A stretch of DNA of 64,000 nt from Aralia elata (Eukaryota > Streptophyta > Magnoliopsida > Apiales > Araliaceae): assembly GCA_034770075.1 (NCBI GenBank), contig JAVJAP010000143.1, forward strand, positions 2,418,001-2,482,000, in the 5' to 3' direction. Every line of letters begins with the position of its first letter. The stretch's first letter is position 1. The position numbers were made by a program, and so were the translations under genes. Below are positions 11,947 through 25,262 of the stretch, piece after piece. A model generated the notes under the pieces. It did not search any database. It saw only the letters and a list, made by a program, of their open reading frames with translations, and had not been told where the DNA came from.

Positions 11947-12773
11947 CATTTAAACCCGGGCTCCAATACAAACGGGTCTTCAAGCGCTCCTTGCTCCTTT
12001 GTCTGCAATTTTTCAAAAAATTAATTCTAACTAGTCCTATTACATAAACTATTTACAATAAATAGAAACCTTGATCAGCAGTCAAGGAGAAGTACATAGG
12101 AGGGAGATAGAATTTACATTAAGAAAAATTAGAGAAGACGAGGTACGCAGACCCCATTTATAAAAACCCATACATTCAAACATCCACTAAAATAAATCCA
12201 ATCATACATTGGTCAACAGTCCATAATCAATCCCTATTTATTATCATACATATCTCTATATGTATCAATAAATAACATTCATACCATGAATAATAAAACC
12301 ATTCCATATATGCATTGATAACAATTAATGGGCAAAAGTTTTGCTAATATTTAGTTTTGAAATAAAATAAACTCTTTTATTTTAATCAAAAACCAAATCC
12401 AAATTAAACTCCTTTAATTTTAGCAATCTGAAATCCTATTCCAGATAAAATAAACTCTTTTATTTTAAACTTTTATCAATTAAATAAACCATTTATTTTA
12501 ATTGAGAAATACAAAAAAATTTCAAAGTCTGGACACCGGCGCGGCCGCGCTCCATTTTGAACTAGGAGCGGCGCGGCCGCGCTGCACCCCAGGAAACGTT
12601 TTTCTGGGTTCGGGTGCGGCCGCGCTCCAGAATGAACTGGAAGAGGCGCGGCCGCGCCGCGACGCAGAATCAGAAAAATTTTCTTACCCAAAAAATTCGA
12701 ACGTTTCGCATATCAATTCATACATGGAATCATCAAGATCGATAATTAGAACATGATTAGGCTCTGATACCAC
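11947..12773 (-). mobile_element. Copia-like leader fragment with GC palindromes (copy 2)
   Basis: Second-unit equivalent of 530-1360, with PBS at 12,760-12,772. Here the middle GC motif reads GGTGCGGCCGCGC where copy 1 has an extra C. Confidence 0.6.
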
Positions 12774-15700
12774 TGTTAGGTTTGTATATAACGCGAGCAT
12801 GCAATCAAATTACATAAATAGAGCGGAAGCGCGATAAAACGGATTTTAAAATTTTATACAAACCATCACCATGATCGATCAATGTGCTCAATTAACGATA
12901 TAAACGAAAGAGAAAGAGAATAAGAAATTATACCCTCGTAGTACAAAGCTTCTTCGGGTACAAGTTCAACTCCTAGTCCTTCGTGTTCTCCTCGAATGCT
13001 ACAGTGTGATTCCTTCCTTCGATCAACGTTAGCCACCCAAGTGTTTGGCCTCTATAGGTGATCCACCAAGGAAGAACAAGTATTCAAGAAGTTGGGTATT
13101 TGGCAAAAACCCTAGTTTCTATCTCTATAGAAATTGTAAGTACTCTCCACAATCTAATGCAAGAGTGTGTAACCCTAATCTATGATAAGACTCCTCTTAT
13201 TTATAGATGTAGGAATAACCCTTCCCTAAACTATTTAGGATTAGGGTTTCTATTATAATTAAATTCCTTTAATTATTTATGCTCCTAATCCAATTAGGAA
13301 TTCATGGAAGAGTACTTCTATTAATTAATTCCCAATCCATATTAGGAATTAAATAATAGTAAAAGTAATAATAATAATAATAAGACTCCTCTTATTAATT
13401 TATATTTAATATTTCTAAAATATTAAATAATAAATATTAAGCTATTTAATTTATTCTATCTCCATAGACTAAATTAAATGCACTTAACTTATTATTACAA
13501 TTATGTCATTTACTTCTTAAATAAATATTTTCCTTTTGCGGTGTGACCCTTTAGGTTCTTCATATTAAACCGGTTGTGAATAAAACAATTAGAACAATTC
13601 TAATCTTATTTAAATAAATAAATTAAACTATTTAATTCATTTAAATAAATAATATTTATTCTACAATAAGGGTAAGCCCCCTTAGCGATCAACGACTTTC
13701 CAGATAATATAGATTTCAACATTAATCACAAAAGAACCTTTGAGTAAATAGTTACCGTACAATTCAATCCTTCTACCATACAATGTCCCAATTAAATATA
13801 AGACATGGATTTACTGTCAAGTCTTATTTTATTTAATTATATGTATTTCGATTCCCAAATGCACAACTCTGATTAATGCAAATTAGAAACTCCTTTCTAA
13901 TTTCATTCTGCCTTGGCCAAGGACTATTGAGTTGTCATTTATCGAATCACATAGGACATTCACATCTTTTACTAGACGTGGTAGATTCTTTGTTGATCAT
14001 TCACCTATCTCCATGTACAACTTATTATATCCAATCATACCCTTTGATATACTGTGACGCCCCCAAATCCGGGTTTCCTAACCTCAAATTCGGTGCTCAC
14101 GATACTCAACGACAAACATACTTTCTAACTAAATGCGGAATAATAAACATATATTGTTTATTGAAATAATAATAAGGTCTTGCAATCTTGGTCCCAAGGT
14201 TCTTTAACCTTAACATAAAACGTACCCTTAATACAATAAAAGGTTCACTTAATCAAACAACATTCAAGAATAACTAGTACTTAGGCACTATCGGGCGTCT
14301 ATTCTTGCACCTTCCCTTTTCCTTTGTCTCCTCTAGACGTTTCTACCTTAACTGAAATAAAGATCATGATATAGCAAGGGTAAGCAACTAATTTGCTTAG
14401 CAAGTATATACACAAAGAGATATATCATGATAGAAGGAAATTTCGCTTTCAATGTTCAACAACAGTATAGCATTGTGAAGAATTATGAATTATCAGTCAA
14501 CAGTTGAATATTCGAATAATTGAATGTCAATTACTGAGTGGTTTGAAATAACCAAGGACGTTTACCAAGGTTCTCAGCATGTAAGCTGGACCTCTTAAAA
14601 AGTTTTGGTAATCGAGGGGATCAGCCTCTCATACCCCATGATTTATGCATAAACACTTAATAACCAGCATTGATATCATGCCTTAAACAAGTTTATCCTT
14701 TTCTCAGCCAAGAGTTCTTACCACAACAATTTAATAAGAACAGCTTTTAAAATACCATTGTCTTAACCAATTTAGACATGCTGGATCTAGCTGATACAAA
14801 TAGCATAGATCGATCTCATAAACAATTCATACTTGAAAGAACTTTAATTAAATTTACAGTTCAATCATAATAGGATAGGAATTCAATTTCACAATGTGCG
14901 AATCTCAATAATCAGTATAGATGTGAATAATCGACAATAATTATTCACTAACATGCTTCGAAAATAATAACTCGAGATTGAGTTAGGGAACTTGCCTGTC
15001 TGCTCAGCTACAAATAATTCTAGCTTTAACTAATTGGCCTTGAAGAACCTAACATTGATAATGTTGATCTATCAATTAGTACTGCGTAGTTGTATATCGA
15101 CACACTTACATATGCTATTTATTTAACAATTAAGCAAATCACATAGCACACATAAACTATCGCAAATCCTATAAGACACTTAATTGATCCTTAGGTTGAT
15201 GGTTTAATTAATTACCAATGTTTCCCTTAAGTGATAAACACTTATTAAACCCTTAAATAATTAATAATAATTGTTCAATTGATTAACATTACTCTTTCTT
15301 AAGTAATATTTATTTATTAAACCCTTAAGCAATTTATTATGATTGTTTAATTAATGGGTTATTAAGCTCTCTCTATTTTATTGACTCTATCTTCAATTAA
15401 TTACTATTAAATAGTAATTAATTAATTATCTTTAGTCATTATTATTAATAGTACTTAATAACTAATTATATTCACTTATTATTTAATTATTAATTAAATA
15501 ATAATCAAATTATAAATTTTAATTGTCTTTAATTATTATTTAAGATTAAATAATAATTAATTAGGTTTGTTTATTATTTAACGTTAATCAAATAATTAAT
15601 TAGTGCGTAACGATTATCTTTAGTTATTATTTAATAATAAATAATAGATAATTAGATTTATTTATTATTTAAAATTAATTAAATAATTAATAATTAATTA

Positions 15701-17951
15701 GTAAATATGAATTATCTTTAGTTATTATTTAATAAATGATAACTAATTAGGTTTATTTATTATTTAAAGTTAATCAAATAATAAATAATTAATTAATGAG
15801 TAATAATTATTTTTAGTTATTATTTAATAATAACTAATTAGGTTTATTTATTATTTAATGTTAATCAAATAATAAATAACTAATAAGTGAGTACTAATTA
15901 TCTTTAGTTATTATTTAATAATAAATAATAACTAATTAGGTTTATTTATATTTTAAAATTAATCAAATCATAAATAATTAATTTACAATTCTTAATTATC
16001 CTTAATCATTATTTAATAATAATTAATCAATTACTTAACTTTATTTATTATTTAAACATAATTAAATAACAAATAGTTAATTTTTTTTCTAATTTTCGTT
16101 CTTGATTTCCAGATTTGGGGTCTTTCACCAAAACCTTCATAAAACGAAATCTACAACTTCGATTTACGATCCGTCGATTTTATTGGATTTGTATCTTCCT
16201 GAACTACACTTTTCATTTATCAAACATCAAATTTGGTTATGTTTAGGTCTCGGAAAACAGGCTCAAAGTCAGAGGTCAGCAAGGTTGTTCAACAGTTGGC
16301 ATGCTTTGGTAATAAATTCATGGTTTGCTCATTTTTCAACATATTTGAGTGATTCAAAAGGGATTTTGTCCCTAACCTATGGATCTAGCATATTCAGAAA
16401 GAAAATCACAAGATCCCTTTATAGATTTCAAAATGACAAGCATATAACAACCTTTTTCAAACAAAATTTCCGGAAATCTCCTTTACTTCTTTTCTTCTAA
16501 ATTTTTCCAACATAAACTCACACATATGAACAAGCAAAACATTATATATTCAAGATCTAACCTTATCATAAGGTTCTAGCCATCAAGAACATAAAACTTC
16601 AAGGATCTATGTCCAAACACATTAAAATAGCTTAAAGTTTGGAGTTATACCTTTTTGATTTCTTCTTCTTCTTTTCCTTCCCAAAATAGGTTGTGAATGG
16701 GGATGGCCTAAACAATCAAGACCTTCTTCTTTCTCCCACAAGATTTGTTCTTGCTTTTTCTTCAAACTCTCTCTCTAACACTCTCTCTATACTTGGTGAA
16801 TAATGAACCAACCTCACTATCATTGGTGAGGGTCCTATTTATAGGAAAGTAGAGACCGTGGGCAAAATAGTCATTAACCATGACTAGGCAAGGGCAATTT
16901 GGTCAATTCATCAATAATAGGAAGCTTCCTAGCAACTTCCTCAAGGGTATTTTAAACATTACCCAACTTCTTTTAAGGTTAAAATAGTCTTTTCGCAAAA
17001 TCTTAATTATCCATTAGTTATTAACCATTCTTCATTGGTTATTAGACATTGGTTATTATCTTGTCATAATTACATTGTTTAAACACAATGGTTATTATCC
17101 CGCCATAATTACATTGGTTATTAACCACTTGGATATACAATGGTTATTGCCCCTTCATAATTACCTTGGTTATTAACCACTCTTGGCCATTTTAGTCATT
17201 ACACACCAATTCCTACACTTGACTCACATATGGTTATTTCTTAGCCATAGTTATATCATACCTGCCAACACAAGTATAGACATAGCTTATACATCTCCCA
17301 CCAATTAACCCAAGTTGATTTAAATAGAACACAACGTTAACTCATTAAATTAAATTAGATTTAATTAATAAGGATGTTCAAAATTCACGGGCATTACATA
17401 TACCCTAAAGGTCTTAAGGGATATGTCAAAGTATAACTCATCATGCACAAGATACTATGATGATCTCAAGTCCAAGGATCACTTGTACTACTATCACTAG
17501 AGGAATTCCTATTGACAGGCGAGTAAAACTCCATTAGGTATTCCTTAGTGAGCCACGTTCAGTGAACTTATTCTCTAATAAGCACCTACATACTTGCTTT
17601 AGTGTCTCCACACAAATGATTATGAGATCAATCATCCTCTTCTTAAGAGCAAGCAACATATGTACTAATCTATCCAGATTCACTAATCCCCTATTTAGTA
17701 ATCCAACGATTAGGAAGGATTTTAGTTTGTGAGCTATCTTGAATTTAGATCTCATTAGCATGATCACCATCATGATTCTAAAAGCATTGCTCAAAACTAT
17801 GGGTTTATCACATTTAATATAACAACACTATGTAGATAATATAAAATGCCTTTCTAAGAAAATCAATTCTTTTTATTAATAAATGAATAAGATTACAAAG
17901 TATATGCTACATCATATCAAATATGATTGGCTTGTGTGCGTACTACTATCA
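12774..17951 (-). mobile_element. Copia-like 5' LTR, split by solo LTR F (copy 2)
   Basis: Same structure as 1361-6542: TGTTAGG at the PBS side, ACTATCA at the far side, and interruption by LTR F at the identical position. Confidence 0.75.
14053..17398 (-). mobile_element. Solo gypsy-type LTR F (copy 2), TSD tatac
   Basis: 3,346 bp, flanked by tatac on both sides (14,048-14,052 and 17,399-17,403). It shares its insertion site with copy 1, so it was present before the unit was duplicated. Confidence 0.88.
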
Positions 17952-18079
17952 CGTGGCCTATCCAGGGAATGAAGGGGGCTCACGCCGCAGCGTGACCTCC
18001 AAGCTTTGAGCGTGGCGCCGCAGTGACGCCACTTGGTAGGAAAAGGCACGGGACTCATGCCGTAGCGTGAGGTCCAAGT
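17952..18079 (+). mobile_element. LTR-B scrap with hairpins (copy 2)
   Basis: Equivalent of 6543-6671. The perfect reading CACGCCGCAGCGTG occurs here where copy 1 has one extra A. Confidence 0.7.
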
Positions 18080-18242
18080 GAGGAAATTCCTATTCAGATA
18101 ATCGATAGGAAAGAGCAAGTATTAAGAAATAAGGTTATACCTTCTATAAAAGTAGTTTGGCTGGCGAAACCACAATGTCGAGGAGGCTACGTGGGAATTA
18201 GAAGATAAGATGAAGGAGAATTACCCTCAACTTTTTGTTTAA
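18080..18242 (+). pseudogene. Gypsy pol C-terminus fragment (copy 2), frameshifted
   Basis: Same chromodomain-like tail as 6672-6830. A 4-bp tandem gain (TGGC) after the VVW codons shifts the frame, so the C-terminal EEATWE segment is out of frame with the upstream part. It is followed by the PPT and LTR-B. Confidence 0.8.
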
Positions 18243-18289
18243 CCTTGTATTGTGATTCTGGGGACAGAATCCTTATAAGGAGGGGAGAA

Positions 18290-21200
18290 TGTAAACGATC
18301 GGGAATTTTAATTTCCTTGTAACCCGAGTTTATGTGTGAATGAAATGAATTTTTTATTTTTATTTATATTATTATCTGTTATATGCTTAAAGGTTGTGTT
18401 ACAACCTAGAATATGTGTATGTGTTGAATTTTACGTGTTATAGTTTTGTTTAAGTGAATAATTGATTTCGCGTAGCGTCGTTAAATCACTATTCACGGGG
18501 CACGTTTTACCGAGGCACTATTCACGCCATAATATTTTGCGTCTTTTTCGACCTTAATAAATTTCAGTAATATACGTGTGCGAAGTGATAATTTTTCCAA
18601 GTGTCAGACTTTCATTTTGAGCCCAATCATGTTTTATTCGGTATCCGAAATGTATAATACGACTGTTACGAATATTTGGACAAATCCCATAATAATTATT
18701 TTTATGTGTCCCAATATTTATGGTAATACCCATTTTAATTTTGGGTAGAGTTATTTACCAGTTTTGGCACAAAAGTGGGAGTTTTCAGATATAATTTTGG
18801 TGTATTTGAGTATTTATGTTGGCTTGTTACTCCAAGAGGGAACCAACCTAAACTCTTGGACCAATCAAATACAAGGAGTAGAATGTATAGCCGGCAGCTT
18901 GCTACTATTTGTTAGGCTCAATGCCTTAATTCTCCCACTTGCTGAACATTCTTGAGCTACTCCCTCTCCTTCACCCGAAGCAACCCCCATTTGCTCAGCC
19001 ATTTTTAATTTCTCTCCCATTCTTTGTTCAACCATTTCATTTCTCCTCCTTGCTGCTGCTAATACTGATAGAGAGAGAGAGGACATTGAAGAAGGAGCAG
19101 AAGAACAAGAAGAAATAGAGGAACAAGAAAAGAAGAAGAGGAAGAACACGGAAGAAAAAGAAACGGAGTGAATGGGAGAAGGGAAGGAGGAACTCAATCC
19201 AATCGAACCTAACAAGTTTCTTAGCACCTAGAAGGGATTTATAAGGTAAACAATCAACCAAAAATCAATTCTATTTGAGTTTGATTAAATTTTCGAGTTC
19301 TATGTGTTCTTGAGCTCAAACCATTGGGTTTGAACATTTCTTGCGATTGTTGTTGTAATTGTTAGTTGTGGTTTTTTTTATTGTTGCCAAGACATCTTGT
19401 ATGCTATTAATAACCTCAAAGTGGGACAAAATCAATGAATGATCTGAACCTTGGCAAAAAGGATGAAACTTTGGACTTTTTGGACAAAATGACTTTCGGA
19501 CGATTTAGAGGCCTATAAAGCCTTAATTGAGTAATTGTTTGGTCTAATTGATGTTGTAATATTGTAGTTCCATGGGTTATCTTCATAACTCAGTTGGAAT
19601 GGAGTTAAAAGGAGTTAAAACGAATATTTGGTGTTGATTTTTGTGAAGAACACCAAGAACACAAAAACAGAGTTTTCATTTTGTACTTTGGCTCACAAAT
19701 TAGTCATGTTAATGTTCATGGGTAATTCAAAATTTTTGATATGTTGTAGCCCTATGAATTAGGAGTCCATAGAGTCCGAAATGGACCAATTTGCTTGTGT
19801 ATAGGAGAAGTTATGAAAGTTGGAGTCGAAGGAGGTCGAGGTCGCGAACTAGGCAAAAGCCCAGAATTCGGCCACTGGATGGTTGGATTTGCTTAGTCCA
19901 TAGAGTCTGAAATGGACCAATTTCCTTGTGTATAGGAGAAATTATGAAGGTTGGAGTCGAAGGAGGTCGAGGTCGCGAACTGGGTAAAAGTCCAGAATCC
20001 GGCCACTGGATGGTTGACGATGCAGTGCCAACAACTCACGCTGCAGCGTGGCTTATCCAGGGAATGAAGGGGGCTCACGCCACAGCGTGACCTCCAAGCT
20101 TTGAGCGTGGCGCCGCAGCGATGCCACTTGGCAGGAAAAGGCACGGGACTCATGCCGCAGCGTGAGGTCCAAGTACTAAGGCTCACGCCGCAGCATGAAG
20201 CCTGTCAGGAAGAGATCGGGGCTCATGCTGCAGCGTGAGACCCAAGCACCAAGTGTGACGCTGCAGCGTCAAGCCCATCATGTGAAAAGCACGGGTCTCG
20301 TGCCGTAGCGTGGGAACTAGTATTAAGCATCACGCCATAGCGCCAACCCCGTGTCCAACCTAGGTCGGGTCAATCAGACCGGGTCAGGTCGGGTCGGGTC
20401 GGGTCGAACCCAATGAATACTTTTAAGTGGGTCCAACACTTATATTTCTACCCTAAATCATTAAAGAAGTTAGTTATTTATACCTTGTTAGACCTTAACC
20501 TTAATTGCTTGATTATTTATTGAACGTCAACCAACTTGGTATTGTCTTAAGACCCCCGACTGGGTAGTCGTACGACAATCAATGTGTTTTAATGATGCAA
20601 CGTCTGTTTTGAACCCAGTATTTATGTGACTAATTGTTATATGAATATGTATTTACATGTGTAGGATATTAAAGAGCGTGTGTTGTAATATTATAGCAGC
20701 GCTTCGGGCAAGTTTCTTAACTCAATTCGACTTATATTTGAGCAAGTTCTCTTAACTTTATTCAAGCTATTTATTAAGGAAGTTCTATCTTACTCAAGCT
20801 ATAATTGGACAAGTATTCTATTGTATTGCAAGTTCCTTAACTTCATTCTTTCTATATATTGAATGCAAGTTCTTCTTTAACGCTTGTCTAACCCTTGTCT
20901 TGGGCAAGTTTTATTGTGCGAGTTATTTATTGATTGAGCAATCATTCTATGTTATTGCAAGTTTCTCACTCAACTATTTTATTCGAGCAAGTTTCCTATC
21001 CTATACAAATGTTGTATATTGTTACAAGTATTACTTCATTAAGCGAGTTTCTTATCTTATTCAAGATATTTTGTACAGGTTCCTTTACTTCAATCATTGT
21101 TAAATTGCAAATGTTCTTAGAATGAACTGATAATCATTCACGTTATTTAACTATGCTTCAACGCATGTTATTAAAGCTTTCAAGTTCTATATTCCATGAA

Positions 21201-22028
21201 CTGCATAAGATAGATGTCAAAGCCAATTGTTTCGGCTAGACGTATGTTTAATCATCATTGTTGTTAAGTAAAGCTATCCGATCAAATTGTTTGGTTTGGA
21301 TTCCTATGTAAAGCTGAGATGAACAACCCTCATAGCAGGGAAACAGTATGTATGTCGGGGAACCGCCACGCGCGCGAACAGCATGTTAAAGGGGTTATGC
21401 ATAACACCGGGTACATTAGGCTGATCACCTATTATATTAGTATGTTGGGTTATCAGATGAATTTCTGGTGATTCTAGTAAAAGTTCAGTGTCATGATGAC
21501 CACTCAGTATAGAATACTTCCTCCATTTGGAAACATTGAAATCATTCGGTCCATAGAGGCCCTACAATTGTGTTAAAAAGATCATTCATTGAGATTGTGC
21601 AAATTCTTGAGCTATCTTTTAATCTCTTGATTCTTGTAAGCTATAAAGTATTCATTTGATGATTCATGATTATTGTTATTATACTTGCTGAGCAAATTTG
21701 TTGCTCACCCTTGCTTTCCTTAAAACATTTCAGTTAGTGGAGCTCGTGGTGAAAGCTCAGGGAAGGATAAAGGCAAAGACAAAGCTACTGATTAGCTTTG
21801 TACCATTAAGATTACCATTTTGATTATGTACTGAGACTCATTGACTTTTGTGATGTATTAAGACTTAATTACCCTTATGTATTAAGTTGCGTTTTGTAGA
21901 AGTTTTGGTTTCGAGACTTGGGACAGGATTATTTATGTTATATCAATGTAAATATTCCTTTATTTTAGCTATAAGTTATCAATAGTTTGATGCATGTATG
22001 AGAAAGTGACGAACCAGGTCCGCGGTAA
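18290..22028 (+). mobile_element. 3' LTR of plus-strand gypsy element, LTR-B (copy 2)
   Basis: Equivalent of 6878-10,626, with the same internal duplication, palindrome cluster and degenerate repeats. It starts TGTAAACG because of one extra A. Confidence 0.75.
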
Positions 22029-24757
22029 AGCAAATTGAATAATAAAACAAAAGAAATATCTCCCATAAAAGGGTTACATAACTTTTTAAAATAAGTCCCA
22101 GGTTTTCTAACCATTATTACATCTTTTTAAATGCGGAAACATAAATAACTAATAAGTCTTAATTACACAACCACATAAATAAAAGTAAACAGGTCTTCAT
22201 ATAACAGCAAGTCATCATCACTTGGTCATTTTTCATTTTCCTTTGCTAGTAGACGGCTCATTCGTTGTCTCAACTTTAGCTGCAAGGATTTAGTATGCAA
22301 GGGTGTGCAAAACAAATGCCCACCAAAATAACAATGAATAGTTTCAACAAAGAACTTATCTGAATGGTGAAAATTCATGTTGATATTAATCAAGAATGGA
22401 AACATCTGAAAGCTCAATTGAACAAAATAGAACATTAAGATATACTGAGGGTCGCAAGACCACGAACCATATCCTAGGTTAACAGATAAGTTTACTGTAA
22501 CCTTTAACAGTTTAATAAACTATAACTGGACTAACCATCTCGTACTCAAGGTGATCAGCCCGTTGTACAATATATTGTGCACAACCATTCAGTGCTTTCG
22601 CGTAACTATTCCCCTATACTAGGATTGTTTTTTCTCAGTTTTTATCATTCAAGAGTTCAGTTCAAAGAAAATAGGGTTTGAACAACATGAGTCATGATCA
22701 AAGATCAACAACAGTGATATACAGTGACATAGATATTGTATATCCATGGTAATAGAATAATGATTTCAATTAACTTGAGCTTTGAACAACGAGAATCCAA
22801 AAGTTACAAATTTATTATATGCAATGATAACTTGCTAAATAGCAAAATAGGATTTAGAAACTTGTGTTAAATAAGCTTGGGTTTAGAAACTCATTTAACA
22901 TAAAAGAATTAAGGGTAAGAGACTTGCCTCATGCGTAGTTTTCTTACTTACAAATCATGTACAGTAAGTAACCTACACATTCTGTTTACATAACAATAAC
23001 AATGATTAGTTACAATATTCTCAACACTTCAAAACCCATTCTCATCTAACCTCATCTTACTATCTCAATTGTTTTCTGATTAACGAACTCACTTCAAAAG
23101 TTACATGGTTAATTATAACAATATCACACTTAAGCATTCTTAAAGTTAAAATTCATTAACTTTATATTTTATAATCATCACCATCTCAATATCTTAATAT
23201 TCAATTAACACATTAGTTTAAGCTTTAGATATGCATAGGACAACATAATATATTACAACTTGAGAGACTTATACAAACATGCCCCGTGATGGACTCTACA
23301 TAAACCACTTTAGAGAATAAACAATTTTCTCACATTTGCCAGTTTTAGCGCCGACCGCGCTGAAAATGAACTGTTTCAGCGCCGACCGCGCTGAAACCTG
23401 AACTCAAAAACTCTGCACAGTTTGAGAGCCGACAGCGCTAAAAATAAACTGTTTCAGTGCCGACCGCGCTGAACTCTGGACTCAAAACTCTGCACAGTTT
23501 CAGAGCCGACAGCGCTGAAAATGAACTGTTTCAAAGCCGACCGCGCTAAAATCTGAACTTCGAATTCTAAGCATCAAGCACCAATTTAAGCATACACAAT
23601 AATCATAAATCTCTTAGAACCAATACTAAACATCTATATGCCAATTCTAGCAACCTAAAACAATTAAAACAACAAAACCTAAAGGATTTAAATTAATTTT
23701 TTTAAGTTTTTCCAAAAACTCATACATTTAGTGAAACAACTCAACAATTACTCAATTTTCTACCAAATCAATCCACAACACTTGCATTGCTTTCGTTATT
23801 AAACGTAGTTTCATAAGCTACAATCAATTTGCAGAATAATACACGATTGAATCATCAATTTTAGACCCAAAGTAGACCAAAACATATATATTAACAAAAA
23901 CTCAATTTTCTTCATTCTCAAACTTGTTTTATAACAATCTAATTTCTGAAAATCAATTGAATCTTTCATGCAACGAATTATAAACACTTTCCATCATATA
24001 TATACAACAATCATTCACAAATTCATCAATTAAAAACTTTAATTTTTACAAAACTCAAGAACACAAAAGACTAAGAGCAACAAGGGTTAAATTATTAACT
24101 TAAATCCTTGTTTATACTTGTATAGATGATAAGAAGATGATTGGAATTGCTCCAAGAACCTCCTTTCTTCTTTCAATTTTCATAGAGAATTTCTCCTCTT
24201 CTCTCAACACACTGTGTTTCAAGCTTTGGCCATATAAAACACGTAAAAAGAAAACTGATATATGGGTTATCAGTTAAACAAAACCAAAAGGTTTTGTCAG
24301 TTTAGTAAACCAAAGGCCATAAGGTCATGTTTGGTAAAACCATTTTAATCTCCTACTAAATTATTTTCATATTCTCTTATTATATAGTCATATGACACAT
24401 TACTTTAAATTCTAATTAAACTTAATTATTATTAAATTTAATTTAAACTTTAACAACAAAATTATTATAAGTTTATTTAATAAATTTTACTTAATAAATC
24501 ACTTTGTTACCAAATCATTTAACCTCTAATTTAATTATTTCAATTAAATTAGAATATTACTATCTAGTGTAATAAAATCACACACTAAAATATAAATTAT
24601 CTAACACAACTTTAACCAACATATTCACACATAATTTAACTATTCTGTAGTAATCTCCATGATTTATTTATTCATTTTACTCCATAAATAAATCAGTTAA
24701 AATATTTGTTAACTCAATAAATACTTTAAATTATTTACAAAATTCACAATCGTTACA
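22029..24757 (-). mobile_element. LTR-A, near full length (gypsy type)
   Basis: The only LTR-A in the window that continues past the duplication point. It ends AATCGTTACA at 24,757 (own-strand start TGTAACGATT), very like the end of C's LTR (CATTCGTTACA at 47,536 and 58,181). It directly abuts element A's RNaseH coding sequence, with no integrase between them. So either it inserted into A's pol, or it joined there by recombination. The opposite end is truncated against LTR-B. A GC hairpin cluster sits at 23,347-23,550. Confidence 0.7.
23347..23550. repeat. GC-rich hairpin repeats in LTR-A
   Basis: Six copies of AGCGCCGACCGCGCT or close variants (23,347-23,361, 23,378-23,392, then near 23,426, 23,458, 23,503 and 23,535). 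AGCGC and GCGCT arms flank a 5-base centre. Spacers contain AAAATGAACTGTTTC. The array begins exactly at the right end of tandem unit 2. Confidence 0.85.
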
Positions 24758-25262
24758 CGCTCTCCTTCCCTTTTCTGCTCAACGCATCTGCTACTATATT
24801 TGCCTTTCCCGGGTGATAAAGAATTTCGCAGTCGTAATCTTTGATTAATTCCAACCGCCACCTTTGTCGCATGTTTAGCTCATTCTGTTTGAAGATATAT
24901 TTCAGACTCTAGTGGTCTGTATATATCTCACATTTCTCTCCATACAGATAGTGCTTCCAAATTTTTTTACGCAAAAAGTACGGCTGCTAACTCCAACTCG
25001 TGGGTAGGGTATTGCTTTTCGTAATCCTTCAACAGTCGTGACGCATACGCAATAACCTTGTCATGCTGCATTAGCACACAGCCAAGGCCCTTATATCACG
25101 CATCAGTATACACAACAAAACCTCCTGTATCATCTGGTAGGGATAATACAGGCGCCTCGCTCAACTTCTTCTTCAGCTCTGTAAACTTAGCTCATATTTT
25201 TCCGTCCAAACAAACTTCAATATCTTCCTCGTTGAATTGGTCATCGGGGTTGCTATCTTAGA
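24758..25262 (-). pseudogene. Element A RNase H (degenerate)
   Basis: Minus-strand frames give the gypsy RNase H pattern: a VVYTDA-type start near 25,140, KVIAYASR, YPTHELELAAV, and at the end LYHPGKAN...DALSRKG. Each is interrupted by stops or frame changes, for example in the KIWRHYLYG region around 24,950. RNase H would remove RNA from the RNA-DNA hybrid during reverse transcription. The frame stops at 24,758, where LTR-A begins. Confidence 0.8.

Larger units (their letters stand above)
11947..23347. repeat. Tandem 11.4-kb unit, copy 2
   Basis: Second complete copy (11,401 bp). It aligns to copy 1 end to end. By eye most differences are gains or losses of one base in short runs, with few substitutions. 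One larger difference is a 4-bp insertion in the pol fragment near 18,163. The right end merges into the remainder of LTR-A without a break, so this is the last unit of the array. Confidence 0.9.
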
